Origin: Pirellulaceae bacterium
GTDB taxonomy: Bacteria; Planctomycetota; Planctomycetia; Pirellulales; Pirellulaceae
NCBI GenBank assembly: GCA_030748485.1
Contig: JASMLW010000541.1
Span: 1-55,062, forward strand
Length of the DNA stretch: 55,062 nt
Direction: 5' to 3'
The position numbers and the translations under genes are program-made. Shown piece by piece: positions 32,785 through 41,319 of the stretch (its first letter is position 1; each line of letters begins with the position of its first letter). Below the pieces are notes generated by a model that saw only the letters and a program-made list of their open reading frames with translations, searched no databases and was not told the origin of the DNA.

Positions 32785-34209
32785 TCAGGTCAGCGCTTCA
32801 GTGACAACATCACCGTGGACGTTTGTCAATCGTCGCTGAATACCGTTGTGGTAATACGTGAGTCGTTCGTGATCGACTCCAAACAGGTGGAGGATGGTGG
32901 CGTGGAGATCGTGCCAGGGCACCGGCCGGTCAACCGCCTTCCAACCGATCTCGTCGGTCGACCCGACCGAGGTTCCGGGCTTCAAACCAGCTCCGGCGAG
33001 CCAGCAGGAGAATCCGTAGCGATTGTGGTCGCGCCCGGGCCCCACTTGATTCGCGGCGGATTGAGCAAACGGCGTCCGGCCGAATTCCGTCGTAAAGGTG
33101 ACGAGCGTATCGTCGAGCAGTCCGCGTTGGTGAAGGTCTTTCAACAGCGCGGCGACAGGTTTGTCGATCCGCTTCGCCTCGAGACCGTGATTGTCCTTGA
33201 CGCTTTCATGGGCGTCCCAACTGGCTCGCGGCGAGCCGGCGATCGGTCCGCCGGAATAGAGCTGTACGAATCGCACTCCTCGCTCAAGCAGTCGGCGCGT
33301 GAGCAAGCACCGGCGTCCGGCGTCGGCCGTCGCCTTTTCGTCGATCCCGTACATCCGCCGCGTCGCTTCGGTCTCCTCGGACAAGTCACTGACTTGAGGA
33401 ACGGAGAGTTGCATTTTGGCGGCCAACTGGTAACTGCGAATCCGCGCCGCCATCGCGGCGTCGCCTCCCAGACGCTCGAGGTGTTTTCGATTCACCCGTT
33501 CGAGGAATGCGCGGCTGGCTTTTTCTACGTTGGCGGCGATCGGTCGGCTGGGAAAGAGATCGCGGACAGGCTGGTCGCCGCCGGAAAACTCGACTCCCTG
33601 GTGCACAGCCGGCAAGAAACCATTTGTCCAGTTCGACGCGCCGCCGTTGGGGCCGCCTCGTTCGTCGGGAAGTACGACGAACGTCGGCAGGTCCTCCGTC
33701 TCCGTTCCCAGCCCGAACGACAGCCAACTGCCAAGCGACGGAAACCCATTGAATTGGAATCCGCTGTTCGCCACAAACAGCGCCGGAGTGTGGTTTGCCG
33801 TCTCGGTGGTCATCGAGCGAATGACGGTCAGCAGGTCGGCGTGCTGGGCGATCTGTGGGAACATCTCTGAGACCCACAGTCCGCTTTCGCCACGCTGCTT
33901 GAACTCCCAGTCGTTCTTCCGAAGCAACCCGACTTTGCCAAAGAAGAGGTCGGGCTTCTCCTTCGCGTTGAGCGATTTCCCGTGCATCTTCTGGAGTTCA
34001 GGTTTGTAATCGAACGAATCGATGTGGCTCAAACCGCCGACTAGCGAAATGTGGACTGCCCGCTTGGCCTTGGGCGGCGGTCCGGCCGCCAATTCGGAGT
34101 CAGCCGCCCGCAACAATCCGTCCTGTCGCAGCAACGAGAGCAAGGCGGTCGCTCCCAAACCCTGAGTCGACCACTGGAGCCAATCGCGCCGGTTGATTGC
34201 ATCAAACAT
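32785..34209 (-). CDS. DUF1501 protein
   Basis: A 474-aa DUF1501 protein; RRDWLQWSTQGLGATALLSL at the N-terminus is a twin-arginine-like export signal. Family blocks: RAVHISLVGGLSHIDSFDYK, QRGESGLWVSEMFPQIAQHA, VIRSMTTETANHTPALFV, LSFGLGTETEDLPTFVVLPD, RRLLERGVRFVQLYSGG and DDTLVTFTTEFGRTP; then GRDHNRYGFSCWLAGAG and the LHATILHLFGVDHE block at the end. FTTEFGRTP differs from the more common GGEFGRTP. It lies 36 bases after the PSCyt/LamG gene. Confidence 0.92.
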   Translation of the reverse strand: MFDAINRRDWLQWSTQGLGATALLSLLRQDGLLRAADSELAAGPPPKAKRAVHISLVGGLSHIDSFDYKPELQKMHGKSLNAKEKPDLFFGKVGLLRKNDWEFKQRGESGLWVSEMFPQIAQHADLLTVIRSMTTETANHTPALFVANSGFQFNGFPSLGSWLSFGLGTETEDLPTFVVLPDERGGPNGGASNWTNGFLPAVHQGVEFSGGDQPVRDLFPSRPIAANVEKASRAFLERVNRKHLERLGGDAAMAARIRSYQLAAKMQLSVPQVSDLSEETEATRRMYGIDEKATADAGRRCLLTRRLLERGVRFVQLYSGGPIAGSPRASWDAHESVKDNHGLEAKRIDKPVAALLKDLHQRGLLDDTLVTFTTEFGRTPFAQSAANQVGPGRDHNRYGFSCWLAGAGLKPGTSVGSTDEIGWKAVDRPVPWHDLHATILHLFGVDHERLTYYHNGIQRRLTNVHGDVVTEALT

Positions 34210-34245
34210 CTCTTCGATCCTAAAAAGCTCTCGTGAGTTTCGTCG

Positions 34246-37200
34246 CTATTCGACCATCACGAACTCGTTGCTGTTGAACAGGGCCCGCGCGAACGCGGCC
34301 AAGCCGTGCTCCGTTACAAACTGCGCCGCCAACTCGCGCTCCTCCGAATCGGGATTGCGATTCAGAGCGAACTGGTAAGCTTGGGCGACCTGCGCCGAAA
34401 CTCTGTCGCCCGCCGAGTCTTTTACTCGCTGCGCGAAGTGGTCCGACATGCGAAGCACCAATGAATTGTTAAGCAGACTGAGCGCCTGTAAGGGCGTGGT
34501 CGTCGTGTTTCGACGAGGGGCAGTCGAGGATGGATCGGGGCAATCGAATGTGTCGAGCAGCGCGCTGCGCCCTCCCCGCGGAGAAAAACGATAGACCGTG
34601 CGGCGGTGAAACGCTTCGTCCTCGCGGTCAATCGGCGTGTAGTAAGTCGTGCCGTTGTTGGGTGTAACCTTGACGTCTCGGAAACCGGGTCCGCCTCGCT
34701 TCATGTTCAACTTCCCACTGACGAACAGCAACGAATCTCGCAGCACTTCGGCCTCAATGCGCAACGGCGACTTGCGCCATAGCAACCGATTCCCCGCGTC
34801 CACACGACCCGACTCATTGTCGAACCGCGCCCGCTGACGATATGCATTCGTCGACACGATCATGCGGTGCAGCGTTTTCAGCCGATACCCCTGCCTCTGA
34901 AACTCACTGGCCAGCCAATCGAGCAATTGCGGATGAGAAGGGCGGCCGCCGTTGAAGCCAAAATCATTCGGCGTCTCGACGATACCGACGCCGAAGTGAT
35001 AGTGCCAAACACGGTTGACAATCACGCGGGCGAGAAGTCCGTTTTGCCGATCGGTGAACCAATTCGCCAGCGCAACTCGCCGCTGCTGGTCCGACGATTC
35101 GTATTCCAGCGCGAAATCGGCGTTCAGATTCGCCAGCGCAGCGATCGCTCCGGGCTTCACCTGTTCGCCGGGCTTCATGACATCGCCGCGCGGGAGGTAC
35201 CGTCTCGCGGCCGGTTTGCGGGCCGCGACGGTGTAAACCTTGAACTTGGCGTCTCGCAGAATCGCGTCTCGATCCGCGCTGTGCTTGTCGCGTTGGGAGA
35301 CCCAGGCGGCCCGTTTCGCTCGGTCCTCGGGCGTCATCGCCGCCAGCAATTGTTTGAGCGGAACGTAGTTGGCTCCTTCACCGGCGGCCGCCGCCACTTC
35401 CTCCACCGAGAGAGCCCGGTCGTACAACTTGGCGTCGAGGATCTTGCCGGTGAGCATCTTGTTGCCGCCGGCCGGCTTGTGACGGATGCCGAAGGCGACG
35501 TGCGTCGAGCCCGGCTGAAACGTCTGGACGCCCTTCGACTTGTAGGCCTTGCCGTAGAGAACTCCGTTGCGGTAACCGGTGATGGTTCCATCGGCCGAAT
35601 AGACGATCGCGAAATGTACGGGTTTCGCCTTCGCTTCCTTTTCTTCCGGTCCTTGGAACGAGTCGGTTCTGACAAACCCATTGCTGCCGGCCATCCATTT
35701 GGTCACTTCGCGCTCGCCGAAAACAATGGCGTCGAAGACGACTCCGTTCGTAGTTTCGACAGAGATCGCGGAGCCGCCGCGCTGCGTCAAGTTGGACAAC
35801 AGCACGGTCGCCTCGAGCGTTTTTTCAACGAGTTTTTTCTCCAACGGAGCCGTCTCGACGAATGTCTTGCCATCGACGAGCAGAGCGCCGTTCTCAATCT
35901 TGGCTCCGGCGACCGGCTTGCCGTGCAGCGAGCCGGCTCGGTCGCGAAAGTCCGATTCAAAATCCCAATGCGCCAGCGGCCGGGGAGCCGGAGCCGGCTT
36001 CGCCTTGCCGTCTTTGCGCGCCGCCAACACGTCTTGGCGAGCCGTTGACTCGACAGCGTCGATTTGCTCGTTCAGTCGAGCGATGTCTGCGTTCAGTTGG
36101 TCGAGTCGTTTTTGGTCAACGGCGCGGACGACTTCCCGCTCGCCGTGAGCCACGCCGTCAATCGCCGCCGTGATCCGATAAAACTCAACTTGAGGAATCG
36201 GGTCGAACTTGTGGTCATGACATCGAGCGCAGTTGACCGTCAGCCCGATGAACGTCTGAGCCACGGCGCCGATGACCTCTTCCAACTCGTCCTCACGCGC
36301 CAATCGCCGCATGAACTCACTCGATCCAACGACCGTGTTGTGCACGCCCGACACCAAAAAACCGACCGCCGCGACGCCGTCGGCGTCGCCCGGATTCAGT
36401 AAGTCGCCGGCAATCTGCTGACGGACAAACTCGTCATACGGCATGTCTTGATTGAGAGCGGCAATCACCCAGTCGCGGTAACGCCACAAGTTCTCTCGCG
36501 GGTTGTTGCGCTCAAAGCCGTCACTCTCGCCAAATCGAGCGACGTCGAGCCAATGCCGACCCCACCGCTCGCCGTAATCGGGCGAAGCGAGCAAGTCGGC
36601 GATCAACTGCTGATAGGCGGCCTCGCTGGGGTCCTTCTCAAACGCGGCGACCACCTCCGGCGTTGGCGGCAGGCCGATCAAATCGAAGTGCAGACGACGG
36701 ACCAACACGCGCGGGGCGGCTTGCGGAGAATACGACAGCTGAGCCGCCTCGAGTTTGGTGAGCAGAAATGCATCGATAGGATTGGCGACTTGATCTTGCG
36801 CTTTGACAACCGGCGGTTCCGGTTTGCTGAGCGGCTGCAGCGCCCACCAATCGAACCCAGCTCGTTTCGAAGTGGTGTACTGGAACGGGTCGATCACCTC
36901 GGTCCCCCACTTCGCACCGGCGCCGATCCACTGTTTGAGCTTGTCGCGATCCGCGTCAGGCAATTTCTCTTTGGGCGGCATCTCACCGTCGACAATGCGA
37001 CGCCAAAGCAAGCTGTTGAGTGGATCTTTCGCGTCGATCGCCGGCCCCGACTCTCCGCCCCGCGAGGCGCTCGCGCCACGGGAGAGATCGAGCCCGCCTT
37101 CGGGCTTGACGCCTCGATGACAATCCAGACAGTACGACGCCATCAACGGCGCGATCTCACGATCAAACTGGGCGGCCGCCGCGTCGCGCTTGTCTTGGCG

Positions 37201-37308
37201 GCCGCTGTCTTGCTGGCCGCTGTCTTGCTGGCCGCGCGCTGTCGCGCAAAACAACAACAGCACAATGATGCTGCCGATACATCTCTGCAGCGACGGTGTC
37301 GTCATCAT
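34246..37308 (-). CDS. PSCyt1/DUF1549/LamG/DUF1553 exported protein
   Basis: A 1020-aa protein from the ATG at 37308 (GGAG nine bases upstream). Signal peptide about 1-27 (IGSIIVLLLFCATARG), then a Gln/Asp/Ser micro-repeat (QQDSG) and PSCyt1 with CLDCH (C60, C63, H64), RGGESGPAI and GEMPP. DUF1549 at about 130-400: LHFDLIGLPPTPEVVAAFEK, YGERWGRHWLDVARF, CARCHDHKFDPIPQ. About 440-645 is a LamG/concanavalin-like lectin module (LAHWDFESDFRDR start, YDRALSVEEVAAAAG end). DUF1553 at about 730-1015: RVALANWFTDRQNGLLARVI, RPSHPQLLDWLASEF. First gene of the operon with DUF1501, PQQ-like propeller and DUF1080, suggesting a glycan-targeting envelope complex. Confidence 0.92.
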   Translation of the reverse strand: MMTTPSLQRCIGSIIVLLLFCATARGQQDSGQQDSGRQDKRDAAAAQFDREIAPLMASYCLDCHRGVKPEGGLDLSRGASASRGGESGPAIDAKDPLNSLLWRRIVDGEMPPKEKLPDADRDKLKQWIGAGAKWGTEVIDPFQYTTSKRAGFDWWALQPLSKPEPPVVKAQDQVANPIDAFLLTKLEAAQLSYSPQAAPRVLVRRLHFDLIGLPPTPEVVAAFEKDPSEAAYQQLIADLLASPDYGERWGRHWLDVARFGESDGFERNNPRENLWRYRDWVIAALNQDMPYDEFVRQQIAGDLLNPGDADGVAAVGFLVSGVHNTVVGSSEFMRRLAREDELEEVIGAVAQTFIGLTVNCARCHDHKFDPIPQVEFYRITAAIDGVAHGEREVVRAVDQKRLDQLNADIARLNEQIDAVESTARQDVLAARKDGKAKPAPAPRPLAHWDFESDFRDRAGSLHGKPVAGAKIENGALLVDGKTFVETAPLEKKLVEKTLEATVLLSNLTQRGGSAISVETTNGVVFDAIVFGEREVTKWMAGSNGFVRTDSFQGPEEKEAKAKPVHFAIVYSADGTITGYRNGVLYGKAYKSKGVQTFQPGSTHVAFGIRHKPAGGNKMLTGKILDAKLYDRALSVEEVAAAAGEGANYVPLKQLLAAMTPEDRAKRAAWVSQRDKHSADRDAILRDAKFKVYTVAARKPAARRYLPRGDVMKPGEQVKPGAIAALANLNADFALEYESSDQQRRVALANWFTDRQNGLLARVIVNRVWHYHFGVGIVETPNDFGFNGGRPSHPQLLDWLASEFQRQGYRLKTLHRMIVSTNAYRQRARFDNESGRVDAGNRLLWRKSPLRIEAEVLRDSLLFVSGKLNMKRGGPGFRDVKVTPNNGTTYYTPIDREDEAFHRRTVYRFSPRGGRSALLDTFDCPDPSSTAPRRNTTTTPLQALSLLNNSLVLRMSDHFAQRVKDSAGDRVSAQVAQAYQFALNRNPDSEERELAAQFVTEHGLAAFARALFNSNEFVMVE

Positions 37309-37560
37309 CAATCAAATCTCCAAATCAATTCCGCCTCAAGCGAAGCAGCGCGCAGTTCGAGTTCGAGTGCGCCCGCTGCTCGCCGCCGACACTATGTTAG
37401 CCAAGCCGGAGATGAGATAACAGAAACCCAAAGCGAGCCGCGCTAGGTTGAGCAAGACCTCGGATCCTCACGAAGGCGATCATTCTCGACCGTTTTCGCT
37501 CTGCTGGACAGGAAACCGTGGCGAAAGAGCGCGCGACGGAAGATCCGGCGCCGCGATGCG

Positions 37561-38361
37561 TTACCGCTTTTTCCAGTGCGGCGGCATATCTGGTTGCTGC
37601 CAAGCGCTCATGCCGCCATCGACGAGCAGCAGTTGCCCGTGGACATGCCAGGCGTCGTCGCTGACCAGGTAGACGGCTCCGCCGCCGCAGACGTCCGAAT
37701 GCGGCACCTTGCCGTTGGGCGTATGCAGTTCCATCCAATCGGCGAAGTCCTCGTTCTCGTCGATGATCGACGTCAGCGGTGTGCGGACAAGCCCTGGAGC
37801 CAGTCCGTTGACGCGAACATTGTGGGGCGCGAGCGACACGCACAACGTTTTGATCATCGCTTCGACGGCCCCTTTCGACGTGTCGTAGCAGGCGTGCACT
37901 TCCTCCGCCAGCCGTCCGTTGATCGAGCCGATCATCAAGACTCGCCCGTCGACGCCAGCGGCGATCCAGTGTTTGGCGAACCGCTGCGTCAGAAAAAACG
38001 GCGCGGCGACGTTGAGTCTCATCGTGTACTCAAACGTGTCGTGCGTCAGCTCCAGGTAGGGATCATCGATATACGTCCCGGCGTTATTGACGAGGATGTC
38101 GATGTCGGGCCGCACAGCGAGGGCGTTGTCAAACACCTCGGCGGTCGCTGCTTCCGTGGGGCCGGACAAGTCGCCGGTGACAAAGTGAGCTTCGACGCCG
38201 TGCGACCGGCACGCTTGGAGAGCTTCCTCCGACGCGGCTCCCACCGCCCGACCGTGAATCACCACATGGCAGCCAGCTCGCGCGTAGGATTCGGCGATCG
38301 ATCGACCGACTCCCTTCGTCGACCCGGTGATCAACGCGGCGTGTCCCTTCAAGTCGATCAT
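37561..38361 (-). CDS. short-chain dehydrogenase/reductase (SDR)
   Basis: A 266-aa classical SDR. The ATG at 38361 is preceded by GGAGGGAGA. Cofactor motif TGSTKGVG at 12-19, NNAG at 92-95, catalytic S146 and Y159-x3-K163 (YDTSK), and a C-terminal VDGGMSAWQQP. Oxidises or reduces an alcohol/keto group with NAD(P); substrate unknown. The residue after the second strand is a His-Gly-Arg turn (VVIHGRA), which slightly favours NADP. It diverges from the creatininase/CoA-transferase operon over a 292-bp intergenic region likely to hold both promoters, so the two transcripts may respond to one signal. Confidence 0.92.
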   Translation of the reverse strand: MIDLKGHAALITGSTKGVGRSIAESYARAGCHVVIHGRAVGAASEEALQACRSHGVEAHFVTGDLSGPTEAATAEVFDNALAVRPDIDILVNNAGTYIDDPYLELTHDTFEYTMRLNVAAPFFLTQRFAKHWIAAGVDGRVLMIGSINGRLAEEVHACYDTSKGAVEAMIKTLCVSLAPHNVRVNGLAPGLVRTPLTSIIDENEDFADWMELHTPNGKVPHSDVCGGGAVYLVSDDAWHVHGQLLLVDGGMSAWQQPDMPPHWKKR

Positions 38362-38653
38362 CGCTTCATCTCCCTCCGATCGTCGTACTCCACCGCCACA
38401 CGGCATTGTGGTGCGTATCCGCGTGCGAGCTAAGACTCAGCGCGGCGCCGACAGTGTTGCCAAGCCAGCGTCGCCAGCGCGGCGACGCCCGTGGCGAGAG
38501 AAATGGCTTGCAACGCGTGGAGAATCAAAACAGTCAACATCTCGACCGCCGCTCGTAACGATGACGGAACAACATACGGCCGGCTGACAATATATACTGC
38601 GCCTCGCATTGGCAAGTCGTCATCCTGTTTTCCACCAACGAGCAAGGGCTACC

Positions 38654-39526
38654 ATGGCCAGTCGAGCCGTTACCGAATACCGCTACGAGAAGCTGACTTG
38701 GCCTGAGATCAACGAGGCGATCGAGCAGAATCAGGTGTGTATCGTTCCCTGCGGAGCCGTCGAACAGCACGGCGACCACTTGCCGCTCGACGTCGACCTG
38801 GTGTGCCCCGGTGGAATCGCCCGCGGCGTGGGTGAGGCGATGCCCGACCAGCTTCTGGTCCTGCCCACTGTCCAATACGGTTACACCGGGCACGTCATGG
38901 ATTTTCCCGGCACGATCAACACGCACTACGAGACGTTCATCAAACAGGTGATGGACATCACGCAATCGCTCGCCTACCACGGGTTCAAGAAGATCATTCT
39001 GCTGAACGGCCACGGATCCAATATGCCCAACTTGGATCTCGCCGCGCGGCGCACCAATTTGGAAACCGACGCCGAGTGCATTCTCGTCGCCTGGTGGCAC
39101 TTGCTGACCATCGATCCCGACTTCCTGCCGAACTGGCGCGAGAGCCAGTTCCCGGGCGGGTTCTCACACGCTTGCGAGTTGGAGACTTCACTCTACCTCT
39201 ACTTGGACGGCGACAACGTCCGCAAAGATCGGATTAAGAATCACATCACGACGTTGAACGACGGCAACCCCTACATTTGGACCGACCTGGTCGCCAAGGG
39301 GGCCGCCGCGCTGACGTCTTGGACCAGCACCTACAGCCCGCGCGGCGTGATGGGCGAACCTGAACTGGCGACCGCCGAGAAGGGCAAGTTGGCGTACGAG
39401 GAAGCTGTCAAGCAGTTGTCCGGCCTTGTCGAGTTTTATCGGCAGCGGCCGAAAGATGTTCGCGAGCGACACCAAAGCCAGCCGCCGTCGATGCCGATTC
39501 CGTGGAACCAGCGTCCCATCGACTAG
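38654..39526 (+). CDS. creatininase-family amidohydrolase
   Basis: A 290-aa cytosolic protein. The ATG at 38654 has AAGGG seven bases upstream. Metal-site residues follow the creatininase pattern: E37, H39 and D48 in EQHGDHLPLDVD, then H120 in NGHGSN, and E175/E177 in HACELETS. Creatininase itself has Glu two residues after the last His; here it is Ser122, as in other family branches, so creatinine is unlikely as substrate. The family includes amidohydrolases and the mycofactocin peptidase MftE; no mftA-like gene is present. First gene of a three-gene operon with two CoA-transferase subunits, 21 bases apart. Confidence 0.88.
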   Translation: MASRAVTEYRYEKLTWPEINEAIEQNQVCIVPCGAVEQHGDHLPLDVDLVCPGGIARGVGEAMPDQLLVLPTVQYGYTGHVMDFPGTINTHYETFIKQVMDITQSLAYHGFKKIILLNGHGSNMPNLDLAARRTNLETDAECILVAWWHLLTIDPDFLPNWRESQFPGGFSHACELETSLYLYLDGDNVRKDRIKNHITTLNDGNPYIWTDLVAKGAAALTSWTSTYSPRGVMGEPELATAEKGKLAYEEAVKQLSGLVEFYRQRPKDVRERHQSQPPSMPIPWNQRPID

Positions 39527-39547
39527 CGCGCCGCAGGAGATTGACAA

Positions 39548-40549
39548 GTGAGCCAAGCGGGTCGGGGACCTCTGTTCACGCCACCGGATTGCGATGCCGC
39601 CCGGGAACATTTCCGCCATCGCGACAAGACGCTGCGCGACAAGGTCACTTCGGTTTCGGACGCCGTCGCTCGCCTGGTTCACGACGGCGACTATCTAGGG
39701 TCGGGAGGCTTCGGCGGCGATCGCATCGCCACCGCGCTGCTGCACGAAATCGCGCGGCAACGCAAACAAAACCTCGCGTTCGCCGGTCACACGGCGACGC
39801 ACGACTACCAGATTCTCTGCGCGGGTAATCAGACGGGCCGCGGCCGACTGCTGGCTCAAGTCGATATCGCCTACATCGTCGGGCTGGAGGCTCGCGGTCT
39901 GTCGCCTCACGGCAGGCGCGTCAGCGAAAGCGGCGAAGTGGAGTTTTGCGAGTGGACGAACTACACACTCGCCCTCCGTCTCCAGGCGGCGGCGATGGGT
40001 GTGCCGTTTCTGCCGCTCCGCGGCCTGGCCGGAACGGATACGTTCGATCGCAGCGCGGCTCGCCAAGTTCAGTGCCCTTACACGGAAGAACCGTTGACGG
40101 TCGTGCCGGCGCTCTGGCCCGATGTCGCCGTCGTGCATGTTCACGAATCCGACGAGTTCGGAAACTGTCGGATTCGCGGGACGTCGGTCTGCGACTACTA
40201 CTTGGCGCGAGCCGCCAAGCGATTGATCGTCAGTTGCGAACGCATCGTTTCGAACGACGAGATTCGCAGCGACCCGACCGCCACCGTCATTCCCTGCTAC
40301 TGCGTCGACGCCGTGTGCGAAGTTCCCTTCGGCAGCTTCCCCGGCAACATGCCCTACGAGTACTACTCCGACGAACAGCACCTCCGTCAATGGCTCGACG
40401 TCGAGCGAGACGTCGACGAACACCGGAGGTTTCTGGAACAGTATCTGTTCGGCGTCGAGAACTTTTCGCAGTACATCGATCTCTGTGGCGGACTGGCGAG
40501 GATGGCGGAGCTGCGCCGGCAGGAACTGCACCCGGACGAGGAGCCATGA
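39548..40549 (+). CDS. CoA-transferase family I, alpha subunit
   Basis: A 333-aa protein; the GTG at 39548 has AGGAGA eight bases upstream. Family I CoA-transferase alpha fold: the CoA-loop motif GSGGFGGDRIATALLHEI (about 51-68), then AYIVGLEARGLSPHG, VEFCEWTNYTLALRLQAAA and FLPLRGLAGTD, and a central block VHVHESDEFGNCRIRGTS. It resembles glutaconate CoA-transferase (GctA-like) subunits, but the substrate acid is unknown. Its stop overlaps the beta-subunit start (ATGA), fitting a stoichiometric alpha/beta complex. Confidence 0.87.
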   Translation: MSQAGRGPLFTPPDCDAAREHFRHRDKTLRDKVTSVSDAVARLVHDGDYLGSGGFGGDRIATALLHEIARQRKQNLAFAGHTATHDYQILCAGNQTGRGRLLAQVDIAYIVGLEARGLSPHGRRVSESGEVEFCEWTNYTLALRLQAAAMGVPFLPLRGLAGTDTFDRSAARQVQCPYTEEPLTVVPALWPDVAVVHVHESDEFGNCRIRGTSVCDYYLARAAKRLIVSCERIVSNDEIRSDPTATVIPCYCVDAVCEVPFGSFPGNMPYEYYSDEQHLRQWLDVERDVDEHRRFLEQYLFGVENFSQYIDLCGGLARMAELRRQELHPDEEP

Positions 40550-41319
40550 GCGACTACAAGCCGATCGAACAGATGATCTGCGCCGCGGCCCGGCTGCTCG
40601 AAGACGGAGCCGTCGTGGTGGTCGGCACGGGCGCTCCCTGCGCCGCCGCCATGCTGGCTCAAAAAACGACAGCTCCGAATCTCACGCTGATGTTTGAAGC
40701 GGGCGGTATCGGCCCGCAGCTGCCGCGGATGCCGATCAGCGTCGGCGACTCAAGAACGTTTTATCGCGGACTGATGGCGACCAGCATGAACGACGTCATG
40801 GAAACGTGCCAGCGCGGTTTGGCTGACTACACTTTCCTGGGCGGCGCGCAGATCGACGCTTACGGCAATCTGAATTCGACAATGATCGGCGACGATTACG
40901 AACATCCGCGCGTGCGGCTGCCCGGCAGCGGCGGAGCCAACGACTTGGCTTCCTTCTGCTGGCGAGTGTTGGTCATCACGCCGCACGATCGGCGGCGGTT
41001 CGTCGAGAAAGTAGATTTCGTCACTACACCCGGTTTTTTGTCTGGTCCAGCCGCCCGCGAAGAGGCGGGATTGCCGCCCGGCGGAGGACCGTACAAGGTG
41101 ATCACCGATCTCGGCGTGCTCGGCTTCGCCGAAGAGACTTGCCGCATGCAAGTGGAGTCGCTGCACGATGGAGTCAGCTGGGAGCAAGTGCGGGCCGCTA
41201 CAGGATTCGAACTGAGTCACACCGACCCGCTGCCAACGACTGAACCGCCGACGGAAGATCAGCTCCGCATTCTCCGCGACGAAGTCGACCCCCACGGCTA
41301 CATCATCGGCCGCGGCTAG
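40546..41319 (+). CDS. CoA-transferase family I, beta subunit
   Basis: A 257-aa protein starting at the ATG overlapping the alpha stop. The catalytic glutamate of the family is probably E51 in LMFEAGGIGPQLP, matching the ESG/EAG glutamate of GctB-type subunits. Further blocks: FLGGAQIDAYGNLNSTMIG, GSGGANDLASFCWRVLV and VDFVTTPGFLSG, near family length. With the alpha subunit it would swap CoA between two acids through a glutamyl-CoA intermediate. The stop TAG (41317-41319) shares the palindrome CTAG with the stop of the convergent acyltransferase gene. Confidence 0.88.
   Translation: MSDYKPIEQMICAAARLLEDGAVVVVGTGAPCAAAMLAQKTTAPNLTLMFEAGGIGPQLPRMPISVGDSRTFYRGLMATSMNDVMETCQRGLADYTFLGGAQIDAYGNLNSTMIGDDYEHPRVRLPGSGGANDLASFCWRVLVITPHDRRRFVEKVDFVTTPGFLSGPAAREEAGLPPGGGPYKVITDLGVLGFAEETCRMQVESLHDGVSWEQVRAATGFELSHTDPLPTTEPPTEDQLRILRDEVDPHGYIIGRG

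Noticed and set aside
38654..39526. Creatininase-like protein as mycofactocin peptidase MftE
   Set aside because: No precursor peptide or radical-SAM partner nearby; neighbours are CoA-transferase subunits.
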